Positions 32,622 to 44,655 of a stretch of 64,000 bases of DNA are shown here, piece after piece. Under the pieces are notes generated by a model, which was not told where the DNA came from, did no database searches, and was given only the letters and a program-made list of their open reading frames with translations. This DNA is from Phragmites australis. Lineage: Eukaryota > Streptophyta > Magnoliopsida > Poales > Poaceae. Numbering within the stretch: the first letter of the stretch is position 1; every line of letters begins with the position of its first letter. The stretch covers positions 8,680,001-8,744,000 of the forward strand of contig NC_084929.1 in NCBI RefSeq assembly GCF_958298935.1, written 5' to 3'. The position numbers and the translations under genes were made by a program.

Positions 32622-35600
32622 TATGAGAACCGTCCAAATCATATTCGAATTACTCAATCGGTGATTCATCCGAGAAGATGAGAGCTAGCACAGGCCCATT
32701 TATCAATGTGCCACGTGCCAACCCACATCTCAAAGCAACAATTGTAGCTGCGAGATGATTAAAATGAATACAATCCCGATAGTCCCAGTATGTGTTTTAT
32801 GCTAAGATCGGAACACATATGTATACAACAAGCCTCATCGCATCAAAATATAATAAAGAGAAAGTAAATTAGATATATTACAAGTTTCTAAAGTCATTAC
32901 ATGTTCCACAATTTAGAAGTACTACATGCTGAAATTTAAAGTAAAGAGAGCCAATAACAAGTTCAAACTCTCAACATACAACAATTAAGTGCTAGACTAA
33001 GCAAAATACATTAAGTTCATAACTTAGCACATGATCATTACTACGTAGCGGATATATCATCTAAAACAACAAAAGAAGTGGCGCCATTTTTCCTAAGGCA
33101 CCACCGGAATACCACGAATAGCACATTACTACTCTTGCCCATCATCGACATCGGCGGGTACGAAGTAGCCATAAACTAAATCATCCTCACCAGCAAAACT
33201 TCAATGATAGCATCATGAGTACGAAGGTACTCGCAAGATTTACTTATTATAGGTACGTATAATAACCTGACTCCAAGGATTATGCAATTTAGTATGGGTA
33301 GCAATGAGTAAGCCACAAGGCTAAGTTGAACTTAAGCCAAAAACATTTTAAAAGACACATGGTGTGAGCATAAATATGAACAAGAACATAAGCTATCCTT
33401 ATATGAACACATTACATAAATATGACCACATCTACATAAACATAGCCAACATATAACCTAGTTCTTCTCAACATAGACATACTCAAGAACCAATTTCCCA
33501 CATACCACATACAACCATCATCACCGAAATACCAAAAAACTCTATGATAAATGCGGATGAACATTAAACTTGCTCATGACCGAGAGAACGACAATTCTAA
33601 TGAGTCTAACACCCTGCAGTGGGTACTTCTTTACCCACAAGACATGAGACCATGCAGCTCAAGCAACCGATAAAATTACAAGAGGAGGTACCCGTGACAA
33701 CCTTTCCCAATTAAGCTCCGACCATTTGGGTATGCATCTCTTGGTGCGGAGGCTACTTAGGTCCACTACCAGGTAACCTCAAATGCCTATACAAGTCCAC
33801 CCGCTCACACCATAGACGTTCAAACCAAAGGATCACAACTAAAAAAGGTATTTGGGTCATCTTTACCATATTTAGATATGTGAAAAGTACGGACAAGTGC
33901 TTAAGCCAACAACATCAACGATCCGTGCTTAATCGACCTAGGCAAGCCTATGACAATCGAGACTCCATTCCCAATCCATCCCTATCACCCTCCCAAATAT
34001 CATCTCATCCTCACAAGTCATTAACCATCAAGATTAATTTTAGTGAGACACGAGAGACCCTAAAGCTTGCGGATGATGGATGAGCCATCGCTCAACTTCT
34101 ACCGGTGACCTAAGCCTTGCTAAGCATAACGCGTTCATTTTATGTTGGGCAATAAAAATGGTGTCACCCCAGGTTACAGTGGATCAGGAGATAAACAATG
34201 CCAAGGATTGGCAATGCAACAAATAGGATCTAAACCAAAAACCCGACATTGGCTAGCTAACATGCACGATATACATATAGCAATAATTTATCAAATTAAA
34301 GCAACATATAATCCAAAGTATGGTGAAATATGCGTATATGCTTGCCTTTGTTTTCGATTTCACAATCCATAGCAATGACCTCCTGGTCACCCACGACCAT
34401 GCTCGCTTTGTTCTCGAGCTCTTTGTTCTCTAAATAAAGAGTGTGTGCAATGCGACAAGCATGAGTGAAATGTAATGAAATGTGATCCGAATTCCATGAA
34501 AATGCACATGAATGAAGTGCACTAAGGAACATGGTAGAACAAGATTTATGCAAAGAAAAGATCATATGTTAACGGTATAAACAAATAAGCAAGGCGATGT
34601 CCTAATTTGCCAATTTAATCAAAAGAGGGTCCACTAACACAACTTATATATATAGGAATAACTTAAAATGCTAACATTCATTTCTCCTGTGTATGGTTAT
34701 ATCAACAAAGATTTTTAGAAGTGGTCCCAACCCTAAATTATTTTTATTATTTTCTGTATGAATTTTTGAAGGTTAACAATGTGATACTAAAGCTAAACAT
34801 GAGCTAAAACAATGGGCCACACTGCTCTGACATGCTGACCACTGTTTTTCCTAGAAAGTAGAATATTTATCAAGATTATTAGAACTGGATTCCCTATTTT
34901 TGGACTGACTGTTAATTAATAGTTGTGATTAAAACAAAATTGAAAACAATTAAATCAATACAGAAATAAAAATACAATTCACATGGGTACCAACAATTTT
35001 ATACAGCAGAACGGGAACATAAAAAGCTAACAAAACTAGTTTCACAATTTTTAGAGCTAGATTCTATTTTATATGCACTTTTAAAGTTTCAGCCAAATTA
35101 ATAGTTGTACAAGAAACATATTTCACAATTTCTATTTACAACTGATTTAATAGCTGCTAGAACTTTTTACATCGAGAGGCCTTGGCCCCCGGGCCGGTCG
35201 CGCTTTTAGTCCCGTCAATTCAACAAAGAGCTCGCCGTAGAGCTCACCGGTGCTAATGCCGGCGGCGATTCCGGCTATGTCTCGGCCAAGCTCCAACGTC
35301 ACAAGAGCGAGTGCGAGACGGGGAATACAATAGCGCAGACCCCAGATGGTTAGCCTGACTGGACGGTGGCCGGCGGTGTGAGCAGAGAGGTGGCGGAGGT
35401 TGGCACTTGCGGACGGCTACGTAGGCGGCAGGCAAACCTCGAACAACTGCACGCCAAATGTTCATTGGAACATGGGGAAGCTCACCATGCACTCAAATGA
35501 CAGGGAGATGAGCTTCGGCAGCGGCTTGAGGTGAAGGCGGAGATAGCCGGAGACGAAGAAGAAGGCCTCGGAATCTGGCGGGGAAAGCAGCGAAATCTGG

Positions 35601-36055
35601 GTCAAATGCATAGGAGCACCTTCGTCTATCCTCCCTCATTGTTCTCCTTCACTTGGGCTTGCCGAATCCAGCCTCCTCCCTTTGGATTCGGTCGGCGGCA
35701 GCTTGAGCAGAGGGGACAACGATGGCGCACGCTGTGCTCTGTGGAGCTCGGCAGAGGGGAGCACCACCCACAGCCAGCAACCGGCGACGGCCACATGGCG
35801 CCGAGCTGCTGTGCAGCCATCGAGAGGGAGAGATGAGATGCTGACATGTGGGCCTCGCAGCAATTTGGACAGAGACAACATGTTCTCCTCACTCTCTCTC
35901 TGTGAAAAACAGTGCTAAAGACCTCCAAATATCCTACAACTTTTTGTACAGCTCCTACAATTCACAAGGAACCCTTTAATAGCCCGTACAGAATTCAAAA
36001 TAAAATTATCCAAAAAGGACTACTTTGGAATCTCAAAAAAGGCTTCAATTAAATT
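32622..36055 (-). mobile_element. large LTR of the TGTGAGAACC family, copy B
   Basis: It starts TATGAGAACCGTCC, the counterpart of TGTGAGAACC at 40742, and follows the same order of landmarks: the TACAACAA segment, the CACCCTGCAG..GTAC..CTTTACCCACA segment (33610), GGAGGC-AC-TAGGTC-AC (33749), and a GC-rich part near 35170-35900. It is homologous to the defined solo LTR 40742-43700 but diverged. Its right end is not visible; CACTA-like repeats begin at 36056. Plus-strand ORFs in 35250-35930 are unsupported. Confidence 0.55.
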
Positions 36056-36260
36056 CCCACCAACCGGTAGTTATAACCTAGTAACACTACCGGTTTGAGC
36101 CACAAACCGGTAGTGATGTCTCCATTTTTACTGTCGGTTGGAGCCAAAAACTACTAGTGATGTCTCTACTATCACTGCTTGTCCATGGATCAAACCAGTA
36201 GTGAAAGTACATGATATTATTGTCGGTTCTTAGTTCGAACCGGTAGTGATAATTCCACAC
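36056..36260. repeat. CACTA-type subterminal repeat cluster
   Basis: ACCGGTAGT(G/T)AT and its complement ATCACTACCGGT occur about eight times in alternating orientation between 36064 and 36252, as in CACTA subterminal regions. No terminal CACTA sequence or target duplication could be assigned. Confidence 0.5.
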
Positions 36261-36529
36261 AAAAAAAAAACAAAACAACACATATTGTTCACATACATCA
36301 TCACATATCATCTATGGTTCAACATAGGTAATCATCACTTATCACATATGGTTTACATGCAATTCATCATTCACATATGGTTTCATCTTAAATTCCTAAA
36401 AATTATAAATTTAACTTAAATTCCTGAAAAGAGCCAAGCATCTATCACTTTAGATTGTAAATTCAACTTAAATTACCTTAGGAACTCATATTAGGGTACA
36501 AAATATCATAGCTATCATGTATGTCCCCC
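36261..36529. other. no gene recognised
   Basis: AT-rich with repeated CACATATGGTT and TTAAATTCCT words. No structure that I can assign. Confidence 0.35.
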
Positions 36530-37500
36530 AATACTACACGTAACCTCTACTCTGGGGACCTCAAAAGGCAGAAAGAACCATATCAAAGGAATCTGGATAA
36601 CCTGTATCATCCTCGACACGGACCCCTGAGTACACCACATCCATCGACGCCCCTCTGGCCTGGGGTCCCGATACCGCGCATGACAGCTCCAACAAGCCTT
36701 GGAGCAGATCGCCACCACCAGTACACCATCGGCCTTGGGCTCACCATCGACGCCCACGGTTCCTAACGAAAAAACTTCTTAAAGGATAGGGAATTGCCAT
36801 TAGGCAACCTTGATATTATACTAGGCTGGGTAGGTTTTCCTCTACATCCTCTCCCTCCTCCGAAATATCGGGGCCTAAGAATGAGGGGGTATTGTTGGGG
36901 AAAATAAACCAGCCTAGGGATAATAGTTGAAGATTACTGTCCAGGTCCCTCCAGAGCCTTGATCTCCGTACCCTAAGCTAAAGGCTCGACCTCTGAAGTC
37001 AGTAGATCCCTTCATGGTACCTCTTCGTACCTGTGAAGCCTTCCCTTGGCTTAACTGGCTCGGCCTCCCGAAGGCTCAGCCTCTCAAAACCCGGCCTCCC
37101 GAAGCCCAGCCCCCCCCCCCCCCCCGAGACCTCAGTCTCCCAAAGCCTCAGCCTTCCAGAGTCCTGCCTCCCGAAGCCTTCACCTCCCGAAGCCATGCCT
37201 CCCGAGGCCCCCGTCTCCAGCTGCTCGGGCCGACTTCCTTGAGGCTACAAGGTGAGTCAGCAGGCCTTAGGAAAGATCTGCCGGAATGGGAGCACCAGTC
37301 TTGCTTTGTCTGCAAGGAAGTGACCAACATAAAACGCGTAGGCTGATGGACGCCACTCTGACACTCCGGTGTAATGGAGGCTATCCTAACATCCCTGACA
37401 GTGCGACGCCAGGCCGCAATGGGCGACTGGCTCACTGCCATCAGGGGGCATGCACCACGATAGTTACTACGGTAGATATTTGTCTCCCAAATAGGGTAAC
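36530..37500 (+). mobile_element. second copy of the LARD-like 3' end and LTR (truncated)
   Basis: 36530-36892 matches the 3' internal region of the 21-28 kb element (AACCTCTACTCTGGGGACCTC; CTTGATATTATACTAGGCTGG; polypurine tract AATGAGGGGG). The LTR starts with TGTTGGGG at 36893 and parallels 27196-27790, then stops matching near 37500 after CCCAAATAGGGTA. A C-run of about 18 bases lies at 37107-37126. The terminus here is better preserved than in the longer copy and defines its LTR start. Confidence 0.75.
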
Positions 37501-37567
37501 AACAAACATGATCTATCAAAGAAAAGGCAACAGCTCCTCATGGCTTCAATTTTTACTTCATCCACCT

Positions 37568-38410
37568 CTATTCACTATGGAGTAACAACATAGCTAAGAA
37601 AAGAGATTTGATCCATGCAAAAAGTGTACGTTTTAGGTTACCAAACAAACGCGTATCTATCAAAGCCTTAAAAATAGCACGTAAATAATCAAAGTGTAGT
37701 TCATATGACTTGCTATAAATTAAGATATTATTAAAATAAATTACTACAAGTTTTCCAAAGAAAGCACGTAAAACTTCATTCATCAATCGCATAAATGTGC
37801 TAGGTTCATTAGTTGACTCAAAAGGAATCACTAACCACTCATTAAGACAAACTTAGTTTTAAATGTAGTGTTCTATTCATCTCCAAATTTTAGTCTAATT
37901 TGGTGGTACCCACTCCACAAGTTAATTTTTTGTGAAAATTATAGAACTACCTAACTTATTAAATATGTCATCTAGCCTAGGGTTAGGATAATGATTTGTT
38001 TTGGTAATATTATTAATGGCTTTACAATCAAGACACATATGTCAACTACCATCTTTTTAGAACCAAAATAATAGAAATAATATATGGACTAAGGCTTTCT
38101 CGTATATACCAATGGTCCTTGGCACTGAATTTCTTTACCCTCCTCCGGATCAGTCCTATATGCAACATGGTTTGGCAAAGTCGCTTTCGAGATTACATCA
38201 ATTTGATACTATGTCTGTAAACTCCTGTAACAGGTTAGCAACAACATCACACAAATAGCTAGATATATCCTCAATTTAAAACAAAGCATCTTTGCATATC
38301 AAAGCATAGTATGTTAGCTTATTACCATATATTGCAGCAAGATCATATTTAATGATAAGCATAACACACCTATTCAATTTAATTCCCTTGGATTTAGAAC
38401 TAGATGTCAT
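37568..38410 (-). pseudogene. gypsy reverse transcriptase pseudogene with a lost active site
   Basis: The minus strand from 38410 shows YYALICKDALF, EFTDIVSN, then AYRTDPEEGKEIQ, a ruined middle part, and finally [20 protein letters not shown] with YFNN at 37727-37738 where YFDD is required. Both catalytic Asp of the metal-binding pair are thus Asn. Several frameshifts and stops separate the blocks. The sequence belongs to the same gypsy group as 9720-14030 but is more decayed. Confidence 0.85.
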
Positions 38411-39250
38411 CTTTGTCACGCCTGGTTTTTCAAAAGAATAATCAGGTGCATTCCACATGTATGCCAAGATTAGTTTTATCATACATGCGGTGACATATTA
38501 GTGATATACAGTTCTATATTGAACAAAAACAACTTTATTGAAAAGATTACCAAAGTGTTTCAACCGTAGCGGAAAAACAAGAGGGAACTCCAATGAAAGC
38601 TTCAGGGCACACCCCAGGTAATCAACTGGGGGCAACGTGACCTAGGACGCTCCGTCTTCATTATAACCTTCAGCTTCCTTGAACTCCAATAGTCTATTCT
38701 AACTGAGCAATATTTATTATTGGAAACAGCAAATATGAGTACATAATGTACTCCACAAGTATAGGAAAGTATGATATAAGTGTTTAAGTCAAGAAAAGGT
38801 TAGACACTGGTTTACTGCATTAAGCCTTAACTTATAACTCCAAGAAACAGGCATCCTATTTACTATGTGTGAAGACACAACTTAAACAAGAAGAACAGCT
38901 TGTCGGATTCCATCCGACTACCAAACTCACCAGATATTCCATATTTGGTTACCAAACTCACCAGGTAATCCCATTACCAGGCTACCCGACCATCCATACC
39001 AGAACCCTGATCCCAACTAATCAAGAAAAAGTTCAAGCCCACTCTTGACCGTGAGCACGGTTGATCAATTACTTTAATATTCTATAGAGTTTGCACACTT
39101 TACCCACGAGTCATGATTTCATCACCCGCATTACCAGGTGATAGTCTCCATGTTGCCGTGCTGATCAAGCACTTGCACACTTCCTATGATGTGCTACCAG
39201 GAGATCACTATAAGGCCTTTACAAAGCTCCCGCCTATCCGAAGGCACCCA
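38411..39250. repeat. gypsy LTR-like sequence
   Basis: It begins TTTGTCACGCCTGG, a typical TGTCAC LTR start, and includes landmarks shared with 46352-47505 (TTGACCGTGAGCACGGTTGA / TTGACCATGAGCACAACCAA and CTATAGAG..TTTACCCAC). The right end and a target duplication were not resolved. Confidence 0.45.
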
Positions 39251-39524
39251 TTGAGGTTTCACCGCTAACAGACGATTCCATCGTCGAGGCAGCGAACGGC
39301 GACGGCGATGGCGTGCGGTGTTAGAAGTGCGGCTCGCATTCTTGTTGCGCCGATGAAGATCTGGCCAAGCCCTTTAGGGATATTGAGGTTCCCTCGATGT
39401 TCTACATGGTGACGCAGGTGGCGTGGTCGGGTCTTAACTGGATCATCGGGAACGCCGATGGCAACCGGTGATGACATGGCTGGACACGACTTGCGGCAAG
39501 AGCGGCGAATCATGACAAGCAAAG

Positions 39525-40346
39525 TCAAGTGCTCAATGAGGAGTTGGACAAGTTTAAAGATCAAGTCGGCCACTTTGCAAAACCTACAGCAATGGCTGGC
39601 TGCAAAGATGATAATTTCAGCCCCCATACTAATGTTTTAGTTAAGTTTTACACGTTTTCTATTTATTTCAGATTTGCAGTATGTACACCATTTTAATTGT
39701 CTTTGCACTTGTATGCAGCAAAATGGTGGGGCAATTGTGGAGCACAAGTTCCAACATTACAAAGGATGGTCATGAGGATCCTCTCATTGACTTCTAGTAC
39801 TTCCGGCTGTGAAAGGAATTGGAGCTGTTTTGAAAGGGTAAGCCTACCATTGACTCTCAGAGTCTTAGTAATTCTCCAAATATGTTTATTCTAATTACCT
39901 AACTAAAAATTGAATTGGCATTTTGTATATTCATATGAAGAAAAGAAATAAGATAACTTGTAAGCGCATTGAACAACTTGTCTATGTTTAGTACAATACC
40001 AAGATGCATGGCAAAAAACTGAAGACAAATAATAATAAGGATCCTCTTCTAGAAATTGAAGCAACTCATGCTCAAGGATGGATGGTTCAAGCCGGAGATG
40101 ACGATGATGTTGAGCCTGTTACGGGACTAACATTGAAAATTAATTGAAGAGACATGTGGGGCTGAACAGGTCACACAACTTCGTAGGACTACAAAATTGT
40201 CTTCAGCAAGAGAGAGAGATGAAGATGATTTCCACTCTGACCCCGAAGAAGTACCGATTGATGGAGAAGAAATTGAGTTTAAATCTAACCAAGATGAAGT
40301 GGTCCCTATAATGGATTATGAGCACATGGGAGAGAATGATGATTAG
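39525..40346 (+). pseudogene. hAT transposase, C-terminal pseudogene
   Basis: Three exon-like blocks. Block 1 (39525-39628) reads VLNEELDKFKDQVGHFA. Block 2 (39719-39837) follows an acceptor GTATGCAG and reads AKWWGNCGAQVPTLQRMV, then LSLTSSTSGCERNWSCFER, the hAT dimerisation signature (SSGCERNWS). It ends at donor GGTAAGC. Block 3 (about 39929-40346) reads HMKKRNKITCKRIEQLVYV, TAG at 39989-39991 where Gln is expected, then KKLKTNNNKDPLLEIE and an acidic tail. The intron before block 3 lacks an AG, and a frame change lies near 40145. Only the dimerisation region remains; the catalytic part is absent. Confidence 0.8.
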
Positions 40347-40736
40347 ACACTACATTTGATCATCATATTATCATTTATTCACCTATCATTATTAGTTACC
40401 TATTTATCATGCGTGTTATGTTTCTATATATAGGCTTATTAGTCTTTCTTTTGCAATTCGAATGTTAGTTTTTGTGTGTAAGCTAGAACTGAGTTTGCAA
40501 TCTACCTTTTATATATATTCTACAAAAGAATATTCTTTTTCTAGATTTTTGTAATTAAATATGATTTCAGCATGGCATTAGCATAACATCAGCAGAGAAA
40601 TTAAATAAAACGAATAAATCATATTTATGCTTCATTAAATCTGGTGCTTGGTTTAAGATCTAACACCCGGGAGGTTTTAAGATCAAACAGGTAAACTCTT
40701 TCTAATTTGGATTGCGGGGATTGTATAGATCGAAGG
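40347..40736. other. no gene recognised
   Basis: AT-rich 3' flank of the hAT remnant. TCTAACACCCGGGAGG at 40659 could be the degenerate start of an LTR (TGTAACACCC type) into which the 40742-43700 LTR inserted; its possible other half ends at 44279. Confidence 0.3.
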
Positions 40737-40741
40737 GGTAT

Positions 40742-43112
40742 TGTGAGAACCTATTTAAATTGTATTCGAATTAATCAAATTGGACGATCGTTAAATAAGA
40801 TGAGAGGTTGTTAATATATTACCACTAACCCATATCTCATCACAACCATCACAACCACTAAATGATTAAAATGAATCTAATTCTGGTAGTCCTGATATGT
40901 GTGTTTTGATCATTTTTAGAAGAGCTATAATCCACACACATCTCTACCAACATATACATCACAACATCATGATTATATAAAAGCTCAAAAGATCACATGT
41001 TGACAAATTAAACAAATTACAATTTATAATCTAGCACAAATATACATAAATCACAGAGAATAAACATGTAAAAGAAAATGAAGGTTGATGACGTCATTTG
41101 CCCACAAGGCAATCGATCGGGGTTAGTGGTAATATATTATCACAAATAGTTGGCTTCTAAACTTTTTCTGCAAACAATCAATAAAGCACAGTGAGTACGA
41201 AGGTACTCGCAAATCTTACTCATATGGATATTTATATTCCCGACTCTAAGGATAATGCATTTGGATAAATTAGTAATGAATAGGCCACATGGTTAAATTG
41301 AATTATGCGAAAGGCAATTTAACTTACAGCTTAAACTTGTGAGCACCTACATATCCTAACTCTTGGACTATCCTAGCCTAAACAAAAGAACATAACCATA
41401 ACTGACATATGAATATGGTTATCTCAACATAGAACATAACCGAGACATCTCATCTCATCCCACATATAACCACCATGCCACAAATACCAAAACAGAACTA
41501 TATGGTGACGTCTAATGAACATTAAGCTTGCTCATAACCGAAAGCGCGGCGATTTGAATTGATTTACACCCTGCAGGGGAGTACATCTTTACCCACACGA
41601 TACAAGATCACCCTCCATACAACCCGTCATTTGTGACAACCTTTCACGTACTCATCCCGAATCTTTGTTCCCATGCCCAAGTATGTGGAGGCCACCTAGG
41701 TCTACTTCCGGAGCAACCTCAAGTGCCTCTACATGCCTTCTCGCTCACCTCACGGGTGCATGAGTCAAATGAACAGAATGACTTGTACTGGTGATCTATG
41801 CATTGCTAAGCATTTTAGATAAATTTTAAGTTAGATATTAACATGGTTATTTCAAGGTTACAAGGATGATTCATCAATAACAAGATAGGGATAAATGCAA
41901 CAAGATAGGTGCTACCCGATTTACCGACATCAACTCACTAAACATACATATATGACACATTGCAATATCTAACAAGTTGATCAATAGTTCATGAAAATAT
42001 AGGAGAAATATGCATTGATGCTTTCCTTGGTGCTCAGCTTCACAAATAAGACCAACCACAAAATCTTCTCAAGAAAACCCACCACTCTCCGATTCATTGA
42101 TCATTGATCAATAAAAGATGAGAATGCATCACAATATGCATGATGAAATGCCATAAAATATGCATTATGATGCATGATCATGAACAAGATGCAATGCGAC
42201 ATGTCATGAAAACATTTTTTTTCTAGTAAGCACATATCATAAGAAGACTAGCAACATTTGTTTCACCAATTTTGGACTTGTAATGAATTAACGGTGAATT
42301 ATTGAAGATTTAACATGATTAATTTATCTCAGAAACTGAATTAATTGTTTAGTGAATTAGATACTTTTAATAGGTATAGGACATTATTATGAAATCAACA
42401 AAATTTGTTTCATAATTTTCAGATCTATAAAGAATTTATTATCAATTTTACAAATTTTAGTAAAATAATAAACTGCACTAAAACGGTTCTATCTGAGTTG
42501 ATCGCGGTCAGATCACCAATATTGATAGTCAGACCATTGGGAGTGGCAGTCAAACCATGGTGAAGGGCGGTTAGACTCTTGAGAAGTATGTCGGTTTGAT
42601 ACCCGGCAGTCAAACAAGCCTGACGGGCGGTCTGACTCTTGGTACGATGATCAGACCACTATGAGATGTGGTGAGACCACTATTAGACGTGGTCAGACCA
42701 CGAGCTCATCGAAAATGATTCTGGTGGCACCTTTGGCCAAGGTCGGCACCTAAATGCTCTATGTAACTAGGGGGATAAATTTAGGTGGTTTGAACGACAT
42801 GCATGGGCCCAAAAGCTTGGCACCCATGGATCAACGTTCATGGCTAGGTGGAGCTCGATCCTATGGCTATGGGGAGTGGGAGAACTTGGGGGAAATGAGT
42901 GGAAAGGAGTTGGGGAGCTCCACCTTAGTGTGGGGAAGCTTACTTGAGGGTTGGCCAGCTCTGGGGAAGCTTCGATGTGGAGATCGGCTTCGGACCAACC
43001 GGCCTAGACGTGGAAGACAATGTGGCAAACTTCTCCGGTGAGAAGACAGTGGGGAGGAGCTCGAGGAAACTGTCTCCATCGATCTTCGGCCAGCGTGGTG
43101 GTCAAGGCGAAG

Positions 43113-43164
<52 letters not shown>

Positions 43165-43700
43165 GATTTTGGGTGGAAGAAGGCTTAGGGCTTGCTCTGA
43201 CAAGGGGAATACTTGGGGATGAACTCGGAGATGACATGGGCAACCTTCTCCTTCAAGCTTCGGCCTCCATGGAGCTCGAGGTGAAGGAATGGTGAGGGTG
43301 CTCCCCCCCCCCTTCTCTCTCTCGCGGGTGGGGGAATGAATGAAAGAGTGAGGGACTGAGAGGTGGTCGGTTAGGCTTTAGTGACCGCTCTAAACACCCG
43401 GGCGGTTAGACCGCAGGGAGACCTGGTCAGACCGCGGGCTACCCACGTGCTGAAAATCTTCCCTCCTTTCTTTTCTTCTATAAATTCTTCTCCTTATCCT
43501 TCCTAAATGGTTTTGGGCTATCTAACTACCCTCAAGAAATTCCCATTAATATATTTATGTGGAAAAAAGTGAGACGTTTAATGACGTAACCTTTTCATGA
43601 AGTTTTTGGAACAAATAAAACTAAAACTGACAATATGAATTATGATGTCATGATGCGTATGCATGCTTGATGTCTAGGTTAGGGTTTTTAGGGTGTGACA
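40742..43700 (-). mobile_element. 2.96-kb solo LTR with GGTAT target duplication
   Basis: It begins TGTGAGAACC and ends GGGTGTGACA, flanked by GGTAT at 40737-40741 and again at 43701-43705. There is no internal coding region, so it is a very long solo LTR. Read on the minus strand it starts TGTCACACCC, a common gypsy LTR start. The part 42480-42700 and 43380-43440 has many short GGTCAGACC / GGTTAGACC words. The related copy at 32622-36055 confirms a family. ORFs in 42750-43300 are not supported. Confidence 0.85.
43114..43161 (+). repeat. (CT)24 microsatellite
   Basis: About 48 bases of uninterrupted CT. A second short CT run follows a C-run at 43305-43322. Such loci vary quickly in length and give spurious Ser/Leu or Arg/Glu repeats in translation. 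Confidence 0.95.
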
Positions 43701-43705
43701 GGTAT

Positions 43706-44279
43706 GGGAGCTTCTAATCTTGATTGCATAACCTAAATTGGATGACTAATGCATTAGTGGTGACTCTTCCTGCAGCGGCATGCTCCTAGAGACGGCCTAA
43801 TCGGTGCTCTTGTGATCTTCTTTCTCCGGCAAGTGGCGGAAGGTGATGAGGAGGCTTAGAAAATATCGATGGGCGGAGGTCTGGTCCCCATGATGCCTTG
43901 TAGGGATGCGATGATGATGTAGACAGTGGAGAGGCTCAGAGCTCTGTGGGGAGGGCAGCTTGACGTCGTTCTCATGGTGTGGGACCTTGGAAGATGCTTT
44001 GGATGCTTCGGGGAGGGTCGAGAAGCGGCTATTTGTAGTCAGGAGCAAGGCCCAAAAGGAAATGGGCTTTGGCCCAAAAGGATTTTTCAATATATTTTTT
44101 GTTTTATGTTGTCCAATAATTTAAATAAAGCAAAACAAATAACAAATCAACTCTGATAATTTTATATTTGCCTCAAATTAATTCTAACTCTTAATTATCA
44201 TTTTTATTTTAAGGTTTTATTATTTATGTTAATTAAATTATGTACCATTGATCTAGGAATTTAAATTTGGGTTGTTACA
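43706..44279. repeat. LTR-like sequence right of the solo LTR
   Basis: It ends TTGGGTTGTTACA, the usual 3' end of TGTAACA..TGTTACA gypsy LTRs, and has an AGGCCCAAAAGG-type repeat at 44049-44084. It is probably the remainder of an older LTR interrupted by the 40742-43700 insertion, with its start near 40659. Flanking duplications do not match, so this is tentative. Confidence 0.35.
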
Positions 44280-44655
44280 ATGCCCGCATATTCAAAAGGA
44301 TACAATAAGAATTGGATGTTGCATAGACGAAAGGGTAACAACAAGAACTGGACGCGCACATAGAAATAGCACTACAAGCAGCCTTGAGCAAAGTGTCAGC
44401 TGACAAAAATGATTTACTCACGAGCCTTGGTGGTCGCCGGAGTAGATGCATGTGCACAAGACTTCCCGAAGGCAACGTAACCATTATCCTATGGATGACA
44501 TCACAGTATGGACACCATGCAAGCTACACATGCCTGCTATGAACATTTGCATCAAGGCAACTGTGAGCATGCTTGGAGTCGAGACCAGACCAAGAAGCAC
44601 TCCAATATTTGCTATGTGTAGAGTCAGGAATCAACTTTAGCACCTAGTGAGATGA
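44280..44655. other. no gene recognised
   Basis: No convincing coding signal. A 69-codon minus-strand frame (44275-44484) matches nothing I know. Confidence 0.35.

Noticed and set aside
35253..35930. Possible genes in the GC-rich patch
   Set aside because: Frames overlap on both strands, no domain, and the position matches the GC-rich part of a related LTR.
43004..43295. Ser/Leu and Arg/Glu repeat proteins
   Set aside because: Translation of a CT microsatellite inside a solo LTR.
40659..44279. A complete TGTAACA-type LTR around the 2.96-kb solo LTR
   Set aside because: End sequences are suggestive but the flanking 5-bp sequences do not match, so it is kept only as tentative.
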